This document shows, in pieces, positions 17,860 to 26,217 of a stretch of DNA of 64,000 nucleotides. The notes under the pieces were generated by a model. That model ran no database searches. It was not told the origin of the DNA and worked only from the letters and a program-made list of their open reading frames with translations. The stretch is from Streptomyces sp. CB01249 (GTDB taxonomy: Bacteria; Actinomycetota; Actinomycetes; Streptomycetales; Streptomycetaceae): the NCBI RefSeq assembly GCF_001905735.1, contig NZ_LISW01000001.1:1210801-1274800 (forward strand), read 5' to 3'. The translations under genes and the position numbers were made by a program. How positions within the stretch are numbered: position 1 is the first letter of the stretch; every line of letters begins with the position of its first letter.

Positions 17860-18010
17860 CATCACCGCTTGGGCATTCGGGCTCGGAGGCGGTCGTCGCC
17901 CCCACACCGCTGCGCGTCAGCCCCGGATTCCCACCGGGTTCCCCCACTCGGCAGTGCGGGACAGTACCCGACGCCGGGCAGGGTCCGCCACAGGGCCCGG
18001 TGTGCCCGGG
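17860..18010 (-). promoter_or_regulatory. Cobalamin riboswitch for the secreted transcobalamin-like gene
   Basis: Read on the minus strand, the core is GGGGGAACCCGGTGGGAATC then CGGGGCTGACGCGCAGCGGT, followed by a helix and GAGCCCGAATGCCC. This matches the conserved B12-box consensus (GGGAA-ccGGTG-nAATCC-GCtGaCgCGCAaCGGT). The aptamer ends about 110 bases before the start codon. Ends are approximate. It is back to back with the next riboswitch. Confidence 0.85.
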
Positions 18011-18014
18011 CGTC

Positions 18015-18165
18015 ACGTCAGGGGCGGCCTTGACGGACCGTACGAACGCATGCTCCACTCGCTCCGATACGCAAGCTGTTCCAGGGGAAGCCGGTCGAAT
18101 TCCGGCGCTGACCCGCAACCGTAGACCCGGCCTGGCCGGGTGAGCCGGAGTACCTGGGGCTTGTT
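18015..18165 (+). promoter_or_regulatory. Cobalamin riboswitch for the B12 capture/ECF operon
   Basis: The core GGGGAAGCCGGTCGAATTCC then GGCGCTGACCCGCAACCGT at 18087-18122 is followed by a GGCCTGGCC helix and GAGCCGGAGTACCTGGGG, the usual 3' closing segment. It ends about 145 bases before the ATG at 18309. Ends are approximate; the expression platform is not obvious. Confidence 0.88.
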
Positions 18166-18308
18166 CCACAGCAACAGACGCCGTCGCGGACTACGGCGTG
18201 GTGCGACCCGTAACGACGCGCGGTTCCCTGCGGAATCCGGGCGGCGTACTGCTGCCACGTCTTCGTACCCCCGCATCGGCCACACCCGAGGGGGGCCCGG
18301 TGGGGACC

Positions 18309-21062
18309 ATGCAGCGCCCGGACACAGGCGCACGAAGACGGCAGGGCATTTTCACGGCCGCGCTCTGCGCACTCGGCCTCCTGGCCGCGGTCTGCTTCGC
18401 CTTCCTGCCCGGCGCCCAGCGCGCCGCGGCGGCCCCGGTCGGCGACTGCACCGCCACCAAGGGCGCGATCGTCGCCGTCGACTTCGGACCCTTCGGCGGC
18501 ACCGTCGAGCGGGGCTGCGACACGACCCCCACCACCGGATACGAGCTGCTGCACGAAGGCGGATTCAGCACCGCCGGCACCCAGCACGACGGACCGGCCT
18601 TCATCTGCCGCATCGGGTACGGCGCCTTCAACTCCGGTACCCAGTACCCGACTCCGGACAAGGAAGCCTGCGTCCTCACCCCGCAGGCCACCGCGTACTG
18701 GTCCTACTGGGTCGCCGCCCCCGGACAGGACGACTGGTCCTACAGCCAGTACGGGGCCATGGGCCGCAAGCTCAAGGACGGCGACGTCGACGCCTGGGTC
18801 TACGGCGGCACCGACATCGGCGGCACCACCGGCAGGCCCACCTTCAGCCCCGACGACGTACGCGCCGGAGGCGGTTCGACCCCCGACCCGGGCGGCGAAC
18901 CGACCGGGGCACCGGGCCGGGTGGACGTCGCCTCGGCCGCGGCCTGGCTGAAGAGGGGCCTCACCGACGATGAACGCATCGTGGACGAGGGCGCCGAGGA
19001 TCCCAACTACCTGCTGACCACGGAGACCGCGTACGCGCTGGCCGCCGCCGACGGCAGGAGCGACACCCTCGACAAGGTCACCTCGTTCCTCGCCGCCCAC
19101 GTCGACGACTACGTCGCACCCAACGGCAAGGACCAGCCCCCCGCGACCGGCGCCGCCGCCCGGCTCGCGCTGCTCGCGGAGTCCACCGAGGGCGACGCGC
19201 ACTCCTTCGGCGGCCGGGACCTGATCGCCGACCTCACCGGCAACGTGTGCACGGAACGCGCCCCCGGCGAAGGCTGCACCGCCCCGGGCGACATCCGGAA
19301 CATCACCTACGCCGACGAGCAGGCCCGCGCGGTCCTCGCCCTCCTGCGTGCCGGTGAGAAGCCGGACCCGGCTTCGGTCGAGCGGCTGACCCAGGTCCAG
19401 TGCAAGGACGGCGGCATCACCAGCATCCTCATCCAGCCGGGCGAGCGCTGCGAGGGCGACGCGGGCTCCACCGGGCTGATCGCCCTCGTCCTGCACACGG
19501 CGGGCGGCCACGACGACGCCGTCACCAAGGCCCGCGACTACCTCGCGAAGCAACAGCTCGACACCGGGGCCTTCCCGGGCTACGCCGGGTCCACCACCGG
19601 TGACGTGATCGCCACCGCCTACGCCGCCCAGACGCTGCGCGCGGTCGGCGACACGAAGCGGGCCGACGCCGCCGAGGGCTGGCTCTCCCGCGTTCAGCTC
19701 AAGGGCGGCGGCTTCGGGTTCGACCAGGACGCCGTCGACCCCACCCTGTACGCGACCCCCGTCGCCGTACTCACGGGAGCACGTACCGACATCGCGACGC
19801 TCACCACCGAGAAGGCCGAGCCCACCACCCCGCCGACCACCACCCCTCCCACCACGGAGGCTCCGACTCCCGGCAAGGGCCCCGACCTGAAGAAGGGCGT
19901 CGCCTACCTCACGGGTGCGGCGCAGCTCAAGCAGGGCCGGTACTACCCGGTCGGCCCCGGGTCCGGGCGCGCCGACTTCGGTCTGACCATCGACGGCGCC
20001 TACGCGCTCGCCGCCACCGGCCTCGACAACGCGAAGCTGCGCGGCATCGTGGACTTCCTGGACGACGAGGGCAAGGACGGCGAAGGACGGACGGTCAACG
20101 ACTGGACGGGCGCCGGCACCCAGTACGCCGCCGGCGGATCGCTCGGCAAGACCGCGCTGCTGGCCGAGGCCGTCGGACGCGACCCGCGCGACTTCGCCGG
20201 ACACGACCTGATCGCCGCTCTGGACAAGGCGGTGTGCCCCGCCGCGAGCACCGCCCCGGACCGCTCCTGCGCGGCCGAGGGCGCCTACACCTACGCGCCC
20301 TCCGTCTTCTCGCAGGCCCTCGCCGTGATGGCCCAGCTGCGCGCGGGGGACGAGGACCACGCGAAGGCCCCGGTCGCCTACCTGGAGAGCCTGCAGAACG
20401 ACGGCAGCGGCGCCTGGCCGAGCCTGATCCCGCCGACCGGTGACTCCGACGTCGACTCCACCGCCATCGCCGCGATGGCCCTCGACCTCGCCGGTGGGAA
20501 GACGGCGGACGCCGCGGTCGGCAAGGCCCTGAAGTGGATCGCCGCCCAGCAGCTTCCCGACGGCGGATTCCCGGGCGCGGCGGGCAACTCCGTCAACTCC
20601 GCGGCCCTCGCCGTGCAGGGGCTGTCCCTCGACAAGGACACGTACAAGAAGGAGATCGACGCGGCGCTGAAGTTCCTCGCCGGGCAGCAGAACGCCGACG
20701 GCGGCTTCAAGGTCGCCAAGGAGGGCCAGCCGGGCTCCGACCTCCGCGCGTCGACCCAGGCCGTGGGCGGCGCCACCGGCATCTCCTTCGGGAAGCTGGA
20801 CCGCAGCCTCGACGGCACCTCCGCCCAGCCCACCCCCAGCGACGACACCGACGGCACCCCGCAGATCATCACCCCGGGGGATGACGACTCCGGTTCGGGC
20901 GGCGGCATCGTCGACGCGGACAGCGGTGACGGAGGCGGCGCCCTGGCCTCCACGGGCGTCCAGGTCACCGCGCTGGCGGCCTTCGCCGTGCTGCTCACTG
21001 CCCTCGGTTGGTGGGCCGTCGTCGCCGCCAGGCGCCGCGTCGCCGGGGAGGCCGGGCGATGA
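18309..21062 (+). CDS. Cell-wall-anchored transcobalamin-like surface protein (LAXTG)
   Basis: Surface protein of 917 residues. A signal segment (about 13-40) is followed by a beta domain (44-185; GYELLHEGGFSTAGTQHDGP, TAYWSYWVAAPGQDDW, DVDAWVYGGTDIGG). Two helical prenyltransferase/cyclase-type repeat blocks follow (about 205-525 and 560-850; WLSRVQLKGGGFGFDQ, WIAAQQLPDGGFPGAAGN), separated by a Thr/Pro linker. The C-terminus has LASTG (879-883), a hydrophobic stretch and RRR: a sortase class-E LAXTG signal. It is first gene of a five-gene coupled operon under a cobalamin riboswitch. Barrel plus beta domain suggests B12 binding at the wall. ATG 18309 is preferred to the longer frame from 18198. 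Confidence 0.82.
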   Translation: MQRPDTGARRRQGIFTAALCALGLLAAVCFAFLPGAQRAAAAPVGDCTATKGAIVAVDFGPFGGTVERGCDTTPTTGYELLHEGGFSTAGTQHDGPAFICRIGYGAFNSGTQYPTPDKEACVLTPQATAYWSYWVAAPGQDDWSYSQYGAMGRKLKDGDVDAWVYGGTDIGGTTGRPTFSPDDVRAGGGSTPDPGGEPTGAPGRVDVASAAAWLKRGLTDDERIVDEGAEDPNYLLTTETAYALAAADGRSDTLDKVTSFLAAHVDDYVAPNGKDQPPATGAAARLALLAESTEGDAHSFGGRDLIADLTGNVCTERAPGEGCTAPGDIRNITYADEQARAVLALLRAGEKPDPASVERLTQVQCKDGGITSILIQPGERCEGDAGSTGLIALVLHTAGGHDDAVTKARDYLAKQQLDTGAFPGYAGSTTGDVIATAYAAQTLRAVGDTKRADAAEGWLSRVQLKGGGFGFDQDAVDPTLYATPVAVLTGARTDIATLTTEKAEPTTPPTTTPPTTEAPTPGKGPDLKKGVAYLTGAAQLKQGRYYPVGPGSGRADFGLTIDGAYALAATGLDNAKLRGIVDFLDDEGKDGEGRTVNDWTGAGTQYAAGGSLGKTALLAEAVGRDPRDFAGHDLIAALDKAVCPAASTAPDRSCAAEGAYTYAPSVFSQALAVMAQLRAGDEDHAKAPVAYLESLQNDGSGAWPSLIPPTGDSDVDSTAIAAMALDLAGGKTADAAVGKALKWIAAQQLPDGGFPGAAGNSVNSAALAVQGLSLDKDTYKKEIDAALKFLAGQQNADGGFKVAKEGQPGSDLRASTQAVGGATGISFGKLDRSLDGTSAQPTPSDDTDGTPQIITPGDDDSGSGGGIVDADSGDGGGALASTGVQVTALAAFAVLLTALGWWAVVAARRRVAGEAGR

Positions 21063-21997
21063 GGCCGGTCCTGCCCACGCTCGCGCGCCTCGTGGCCGCG
21101 CTCGGCCTCGCGCTCGCGGGCCTGGGCGCGACCGCGTCCCCCGTCGCGGCCGACCCGCAGCCCATGGGCCGGTGCACGACCACGTCGGGCGCGGTCCTCG
21201 CCGTCGACTTCAGCCACTGGGGCGGGCCCATCTACCGGGCCTGCGGGACGACTCCGACGACCGGCTACGAGCTGCTGAACCAGGCCGGCTGGCGCACGGT
21301 GGGGACCGGGCACGACGGACCCGCGTTCATCTGCCGGATCGGCTTCAGCGGCTACAAGAGCGGCAAACAGTTCCCGCCCACGTCGGAGGAGGACTGCGTT
21401 TTGACGCCCCCGGCGTCCGCCTACTGGTCGTACTGGCACGCGGACCCCGGTGCGAACGACTGGGAGTACAGCCAGCTCGGCGCCATGCTCTACCGGCCGA
21501 AGCCGGGCAGCGTCGACCTGTGGATCTTCGGCGGCACCGACATCGGGGGGACCAAGGGCCGCCCCAAGGTCACCCCCGACCAGCTGCGGGCCCACAACAC
21601 CAAGCCCACCGGGGCCGGTTCGCCCGCCTCCACCGAGAAGGCGCCCGACCTGCCGCCGGACGTCGACACGGGTCCCGCCCCGGAGCAGGGCGCCACCCAG
21701 GAGGACACCCCGCCTCCGACGCACTCGAAGAAGCCGAAGGCCTCCAAGAAGCCCGAGAAGAGCGAGTCGCCCTCACCCTCCCCGTCGCCGACTCCGTCGG
21801 ACACCCCCACCCCCTCGGACTCCCCGAGCGCCGACGCGGCGGCCGCGAAGGGCAAGACGCCCGTGCTCGACGCCGAACCCACCGCCGACGCCCCGCACGA
21901 CTCCGGTTCGGTGCTGCCCGTCGTCGCGGGCGCGGCCCTCGTGGTGCTCATCGGGGGCGCCGCGTTCTACGCCGCCCGCCGCAGGCGGCACGAGTGA
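21059..21997 (+). CDS. Membrane-anchored beta-domain protein of the B12 operon
   Basis: A 312-residue exported protein: signal peptide (1-31), then one beta domain (about 35-180) clearly homologous to the N-terminal domain of the preceding protein. Shared motifs include TTPTTGYELLNQAGW, GHDGPAFICRIGF, SAYWSYWHADPGANDWEYSQ and FGGTDIGGTKGRP. A charged Lys/Ser/Pro linker (200-280) follows, then a single C-terminal membrane helix ending RRRRHE. There is no LAXTG. The start overlaps the previous stop (ATGA). It probably hands ligand from the wall protein to the ECF transporter; that role is inferred from position. Confidence 0.75.
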   Translation: MRPVLPTLARLVAALGLALAGLGATASPVAADPQPMGRCTTTSGAVLAVDFSHWGGPIYRACGTTPTTGYELLNQAGWRTVGTGHDGPAFICRIGFSGYKSGKQFPPTSEEDCVLTPPASAYWSYWHADPGANDWEYSQLGAMLYRPKPGSVDLWIFGGTDIGGTKGRPKVTPDQLRAHNTKPTGAGSPASTEKAPDLPPDVDTGPAPEQGATQEDTPPPTHSKKPKASKKPEKSESPSPSPSPTPSDTPTPSDSPSADAAAAKGKTPVLDAEPTADAPHDSGSVLPVVAGAALVVLIGGAAFYAARRRRHE

Positions 21998-23172
21998 GCG
22001 CGGTCGCCCGCACCGCCGCGCAGCCGCCGGCCGCCCCGCCCGGTCCCGGACCGGACCGGGGCGGCCGGCGGCTGCCGCGCGGCCTGCACCCGCTCGCCTG
22101 GTGGATCTGGGCCCTCGCCCTCGCCACCGCGGTCAGCCGCACCGCCAACCCGCTGCTGCTCTTCCTGGTGCTCGCGGTCCTCGGCTACGTCGTCACGGCA
22201 CGCCGCACGACGGCGCCCTGGGCCCGGGGCTTCAAGTACTACCTCTATCTGGCGCTGACCGTCGTGGCGATCCGCGTCATCTTCCGCGCGGTCTTCGCCA
22301 CCGGCATCACCCCGCACGACCACTTCCTCTTCGCCCTGCCGCACATCCCCACCCCCGACTGGTACGCCGGCATCCAGCTCGGCGGCCCCGTCTCACTGGA
22401 GGCGGTCCTCTCCTCCGCCACGGACGGGCTCCGCCTCGCGTGCATGCTGTGCTGCATCGGCGCCGCCAACACCCTCGCCAACCCGAAGCGGGCCCTGCGG
22501 GTCCTGCCCGGTGCGCTGTACGAGCTCGGCGTCGCCGTGACCGTCGCGATCAGCGTCGCCCCGCAGCTGGTGCAGAGCGTCCAACGGGTGTCCCGGGCGC
22601 GGAAGTTGAGAGCAGGCCGGACCCGGGGCCTGGGCGCCCTGCGCGGCATCGTCGTGCCCGTACTGGAAGACGCCCTGGAGCGGTCGCTGCGCCTGGCCGC
22701 CGCCATGGACTCACGGGGTTACGGCCGGGCCGGCACCGCGACCCGCACCTCCCGGCGCATCACCGGTGCCCTCATGCTCCTCGGCATGTGCGGACTGTGC
22801 GCGGGGGCGTACGGGCTCCTCGACGCCACCGCCCCCGCCTTCCTCGGCCTTCCCGCGATGAGCGTCGGCGCGGCGCTGTGCGTCGCCGGGCTCCGCCTCG
22901 GCGGCCGTCGCGTCACCCGCACCACCTACCGGCCCGACCCCTGGCGCGCCGCCGAGTGGCTGGTCGCGGGCAGCGGTGTGCTCTCGGCGGTCCTGCTCTT
23001 CGCGAACCTCGGCTACGACCCCGCCCAGCTCAACCCCACGTTCTACCCGCTGACGTGGCCGGAGCTCCCGCTCGTCCCGACCTCGGCGATCCTGCTGGCC
23101 GGGGCGGCCGGATTCCTCGCCCCGCCGCCCGCCGCGACCCACCGCACCGACCCGAAAGCCGGCACCGCGTGA
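21994..23172 (+). CDS. ECF transporter transmembrane (T) component
   Basis: Energy-coupling T subunit (EcfT/CbiQ family, 392 residues) with about six hydrophobic segments. The two cytoplasmic coupling-helix signatures are present: ARKLRAGRTRG and AMDSRGYGRAG (A-R-G-type motifs that contact the ATPases). It is longer than usual because of a proline-rich N-terminus and extra C-terminal helices. GTG 21994 overlaps the previous stop by 4 bases. It couples the ATPase to the S component encoded two genes downstream; with the riboswitch upstream the cargo is most likely cobalamin. Confidence 0.88.
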   Translation: MSAVARTAAQPPAAPPGPGPDRGGRRLPRGLHPLAWWIWALALATAVSRTANPLLLFLVLAVLGYVVTARRTTAPWARGFKYYLYLALTVVAIRVIFRAVFATGITPHDHFLFALPHIPTPDWYAGIQLGGPVSLEAVLSSATDGLRLACMLCCIGAANTLANPKRALRVLPGALYELGVAVTVAISVAPQLVQSVQRVSRARKLRAGRTRGLGALRGIVVPVLEDALERSLRLAAAMDSRGYGRAGTATRTSRRITGALMLLGMCGLCAGAYGLLDATAPAFLGLPAMSVGAALCVAGLRLGGRRVTRTTYRPDPWRAAEWLVAGSGVLSAVLLFANLGYDPAQLNPTFYPLTWPELPLVPTSAILLAGAAGFLAPPPAATHRTDPKAGTA

Positions 23173-24815
23173 TCACCTTCGACCAGGTCACCATCGAGTA
23201 CGACGACGCGGCGGGCCCCGCGCTCCGCGACGTCGACCTGACGGTCGAGGAGGGCGAGTTGTGCCTCGTCGTCGGCCACACCGGTGTCGGCAAGTCCACC
23301 CTCCTCGGCGCGGTCAACGGCCTCGTCCCGCACTTCACCGGCGGCACCCTGTACGGCAGGGTCACGGTCGACGGCCGGGACACCGCCCATCATCCGCCGC
23401 GCGAACTCGCGGATGTGGTGGGCGTGGTGGGCCAGGACCCCCTCGACGGATTCGTCACCGACACCGTGGAGGAGGAACTCGCGTACGCCATGGAGCAGCT
23501 GGCCGTCCCGCCCTCCACCATGCGCAAGCGCGTCGAGGAGACCCTGGACCTGCTGGGGCTCGCCGACCTCCGCCACCGAGCCCTGCACGAGCTCTCCGGC
23601 GGCCAGCAGCAACGCGTCGCCATCGGCTCGGTCCTGACGAGCCACCCCCGCGTCCTCGTCCTGGACGAACCGACGTCCGCCCTCGACCCCACCGCGGCCG
23701 AGGAGGTCCTGGCCGCCGTCACCCGGCTCGTCCACGACCTCGGCGTCACCGTCCTCATGGCGGAGCACCGCCTCGAACGCGTCGTCCAGTACGCCGACCG
23801 CGTACTCCACCTGCCCGGCGACGGCCACGTCCGCATCGGCGCCCCCGCCGACGTCCTGCGTACCTCCGCCATCGCACCCCCCATCGTGGAGCTCGGCCGC
23901 GCAGCCGGATGGGACCCGCTCCCGCTGTCCATCCGGGACGCCCGGCGCACCGCCCGCGAGCTGCGCACCCGGCTCACCGGCCGCACCCCGGCCCCCGTCC
24001 GCCGGGCACCCGGCCCCGACCGGCCCGACCTGCTCACCGCCCGCAAGGTGACCGTCGCCTACAAGGGCGTCCCCGCCGTCCGCGAGGTGGACCTGACCCT
24101 GCGCGCGGGCGAGGTCACCGCGCTGATGGGACGCAACGGATCCGGCAAGTCCTCGCTGCTGTGGGCCCTCCAGGGCACCGGGGCCCGGCACTCCGGCACC
24201 GTATCCGTGGCCGACGGCACACCCCGGGGCGCCGACCCGCACACCCTGCCCGCCGCGCGGGCCCGGCAACTGGTCGGCCTCGTCCCGCAGACCCCCGCCG
24301 ACCTCCTTTACCTGGAAAGCGTCGAGCAGGAACTCGCCCAGGCGGACACCGAATCCGCGAACGGCCGGAACGCGCGGGAGATCCTGGACCGGCTCGCACC
24401 CGGCATCCACGGCTCCACCCACCCGCGGGACCTCTCCGAAGGGCAGAAACTGGCCCTCGTCCTCGCCATCCAGCTCACCGCGGCCCCCGACGTCCTGCTC
24501 CTGGACGAACCGACCCGGGGCCTCGACTACCGGGCCAAGAACCGGCTCGTGGAGACGGTCGACGCGCTGGCCGCCGAAGGGCGCGCGATCGTCGTCTCCA
24601 CCCACGACGTCGAGTTCGCCGCCCGCGCCGCCGACCGGGTCGTCGTCATGGCCGAGGGTGAGATCGTCGCCGACGGGCCCACCACGGACGTCATCGTCGC
24701 CTCCCCGGTCTTCGCACCGCAGACGGCGAAGATCCTGGCACCGCTGCCCTTCCTCACCGTCGACCAGGTCACCGCGGCACTGGCCGCACCCCGACCGGAG
24801 GGCGATCAGCCGTGA
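23169..24815 (+). CDS. ECF transporter ATPase, two ABC domains fused
   Basis: A single 548-residue protein carrying both ECF ATPase domains. Domain 1 (about 1-260) has Walker A GHTGVGKSTLL, signature LSGGQQQRVA and Walker B VLVLDEPTSALD. Domain 2 (about 285-540) has GRNGSGKSSLLW, signature LSEGQKLALVLA (Glu in place of Gly) and VLLLDEPTRGLD. Both sets look competent. The fusion replaces separate EcfA1 and EcfA2. The GTG start overlaps the T-component stop, and its own stop overlaps the S-component start. Confidence 0.92.
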   Translation: MITFDQVTIEYDDAAGPALRDVDLTVEEGELCLVVGHTGVGKSTLLGAVNGLVPHFTGGTLYGRVTVDGRDTAHHPPRELADVVGVVGQDPLDGFVTDTVEEELAYAMEQLAVPPSTMRKRVEETLDLLGLADLRHRALHELSGGQQQRVAIGSVLTSHPRVLVLDEPTSALDPTAAEEVLAAVTRLVHDLGVTVLMAEHRLERVVQYADRVLHLPGDGHVRIGAPADVLRTSAIAPPIVELGRAAGWDPLPLSIRDARRTARELRTRLTGRTPAPVRRAPGPDRPDLLTARKVTVAYKGVPAVREVDLTLRAGEVTALMGRNGSGKSSLLWALQGTGARHSGTVSVADGTPRGADPHTLPAARARQLVGLVPQTPADLLYLESVEQELAQADTESANGRNAREILDRLAPGIHGSTHPRDLSEGQKLALVLAIQLTAAPDVLLLDEPTRGLDYRAKNRLVETVDALAAEGRAIVVSTHDVEFAARAADRVVVMAEGEIVADGPTTDVIVASPVFAPQTAKILAPLPFLTVDQVTAALAAPRPEGDQP

Positions 24816-25681
24816 CGACGCCGAACACACCGACCGTGCCCGCGATCCAGCTCAACCTGCGCGTCACCCTCGTCATCGCCATGGCGGCGCTTCTCGGGAT
24901 CGTCGCCTTCTTCTGGCCGTTCGTCGTGGCGCCGGGCACCTTCGGGTCGAACTACGCACCGCCCCTGATCTTCGGCGTGCTGCTCGTCCTGATCCTGTGC
25001 GTCGTGCTCTCCGAGATCGCCGAGGGCGGCATCGACTCCAAGGCCCTCGCCATGCTGGGGGTGCTGTCCGCCGTCAACGCCGCGCTGCGCCCCCTCGGCG
25101 CGGGCACGGCGGGCATCGAGACCGTCTTCTTCGTCCTCGTTCTCGCAGGCCGGGTCTTCGGCCCGGGCTTCGGCTTCACCCTCGGCTGCACCTCGCTGTT
25201 CACCTCCGCGCTCATCACCGGCGGCGTCGGCCCCTGGATGCCGTACCAGATGTTCGGCTGCGCCTTCGTCGGCATGCTCGCCGGGTTCCTCCCGCGTGCC
25301 ACCGGCCGCCGCGAAGTACTCCTGCTCGCCGTCTACGGCTCCCTGTCGGGATACCTCTTCGGATTCCTCCTCAACCTCTCCTTCTGGCCGTTCTCCCTCG
25401 ACCCGAACAGCTCCATCGCCTACCTGCCCGGCCTGCCCTTCACCGAGCAGTGGCACCGGTACGTCGCCTTCGACCTGGCCACCTCCCTCGGCTGGGACAC
25501 CGGCCGCGCCGTGACGAACTTCGTGTGCGTCATGCTCGCCGGCCCCGCCGTGCTCACGACCTTCCGCCGTGCCTCCCGCCGGGCCCGCTTCCGCGCCCCG
25601 GCCCGCTTCACCGCACCTCAGCCGGTGGACCGCCCCGGGGGTCATGAGACGATGACCGCCGAATCGGGCGACGGGAGCTGA
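24812..25681 (+). CDS. ECF transporter S component, probable cobalamin-specific
   Basis: Substrate-binding membrane subunit, 289 residues, about six helices (LVIAMAALLGIVAFFWPFVV; IFGVLLVLILCVVLSEIA; GFTLGCTSLFTSALITGG; VLLLAVYGSLSGYLFGFLL). The N-terminus carries the AxxxA-type helix faces used to dock the T subunit. Its layout resembles the CbrT/CblT group of S components. Cobalamin specificity is inferred from the riboswitch and the transcobalamin-like genes. It is last gene of the coupled operon, and its 3' end overlaps the next riboswitch. Confidence 0.85.
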   Translation: MTTPNTPTVPAIQLNLRVTLVIAMAALLGIVAFFWPFVVAPGTFGSNYAPPLIFGVLLVLILCVVLSEIAEGGIDSKALAMLGVLSAVNAALRPLGAGTAGIETVFFVLVLAGRVFGPGFGFTLGCTSLFTSALITGGVGPWMPYQMFGCAFVGMLAGFLPRATGRREVLLLAVYGSLSGYLFGFLLNLSFWPFSLDPNSSIAYLPGLPFTEQWHRYVAFDLATSLGWDTGRAVTNFVCVMLAGPAVLTTFRRASRRARFRAPARFTAPQPVDRPGGHETMTAESGDGS

Positions 25682-25760
25682 GGAAGCCGGTGTGAATCCG
25701 GCGCGGTCCCGCCACTGTGACCGGGCACGACCCGGGAGCCAGACACTCACACCGTCGCCA
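25615..25760 (+). promoter_or_regulatory. Cobalamin riboswitch before ferredoxin-like gene
   Basis: The core GAGGAAGCCGGTGTGAATCC then GGCGCGGTCCCGCCACTGTG at 25679-25720 continues with CCGGGCACGACCCGGGAGCCAGACACT, matching the consensus closely. The 5' part lies inside the end of the S-component gene, so the switch may attenuate read-through from that operon into the next gene. Ends are approximate. Confidence 0.9.
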
Positions 25761-25809
25761 CCTCCACGATGTCCGGGGCGGACCTCCCCGGTGAGAGGCG
25801 GACGGCCGC

Positions 25810-26193
25810 ATGCCGGAAACAACTGGCCCTGCCGCAACGGCTTCCGCGCCCAGCAGGGTGACGGTGTGCCGGGACTGCTGCTGCGGCACGGTCAAGGTGC
25901 CGGGCGACCACGCGGCCCAGACCGCGCGCCTGCGCTCGGCCGTCCCGGTGCGCGTCTCCGCGTGCCTGGACGTGTGCGAACAGGCCAATGTCGTCGTCGT
26001 CCAGCCGTCGGCCGAGGCCCGTCGCGCCGGGGCCCGGCCGGTGTGGCTCGGCCTGGTCAACGACCCCGACGCCACCGAGGACGTCATAGCCTGGGTGAAC
26101 GCCGGAGGCCCGGGCACGGCCCCGATGCCCGAGATCCTCGACCTGTACGCGTTCGACCCGGGCGCGCCCGGCCGGGGGCCGGGACGCGAGTGA
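25810..26193 (+). CDS. (2Fe-2S) ferredoxin-domain protein, B12-regulated
   Basis: A 127-residue cytoplasmic protein with a thioredoxin-like 2Fe-2S ferredoxin pattern: VCRDCCCGTVKVPG near residue 20 and SACLDVCEQANVVVVQPS near 50 supply the cysteines. LWLGLVNDPDATEDVIAWV-like sequence and an acidic tail follow. It sits immediately behind a cobalamin riboswitch, so it probably serves cobalamin synthesis or reduction, for example cobalt reduction before adenosylation. That role is inferred. The ATG has GAGAGGCGG upstream. Its stop codon lies in the loop of a strong terminator. Confidence 0.78.
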   Translation: MPETTGPAATASAPSRVTVCRDCCCGTVKVPGDHAAQTARLRSAVPVRVSACLDVCEQANVVVVQPSAEARRAGARPVWLGLVNDPDATEDVIAWVNAGGPGTAPMPEILDLYAFDPGAPGRGPGRE

Positions 26194-26209
26194 CGTCCCG
26201 GCCCCCGGC
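26171..26209. terminator. Strong hairpin spanning the ferredoxin stop codon
   Basis: A perfect 16-base stem (GCCGGGGGCCGGGACG with its complement CGTCCCGGCCCCCGGC) around a 7-base loop that contains the TGA stop. It separates this gene from the convergent metE and can act in both directions. Confidence 0.75.
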
Positions 26210-26217
26210 AACCCCGT

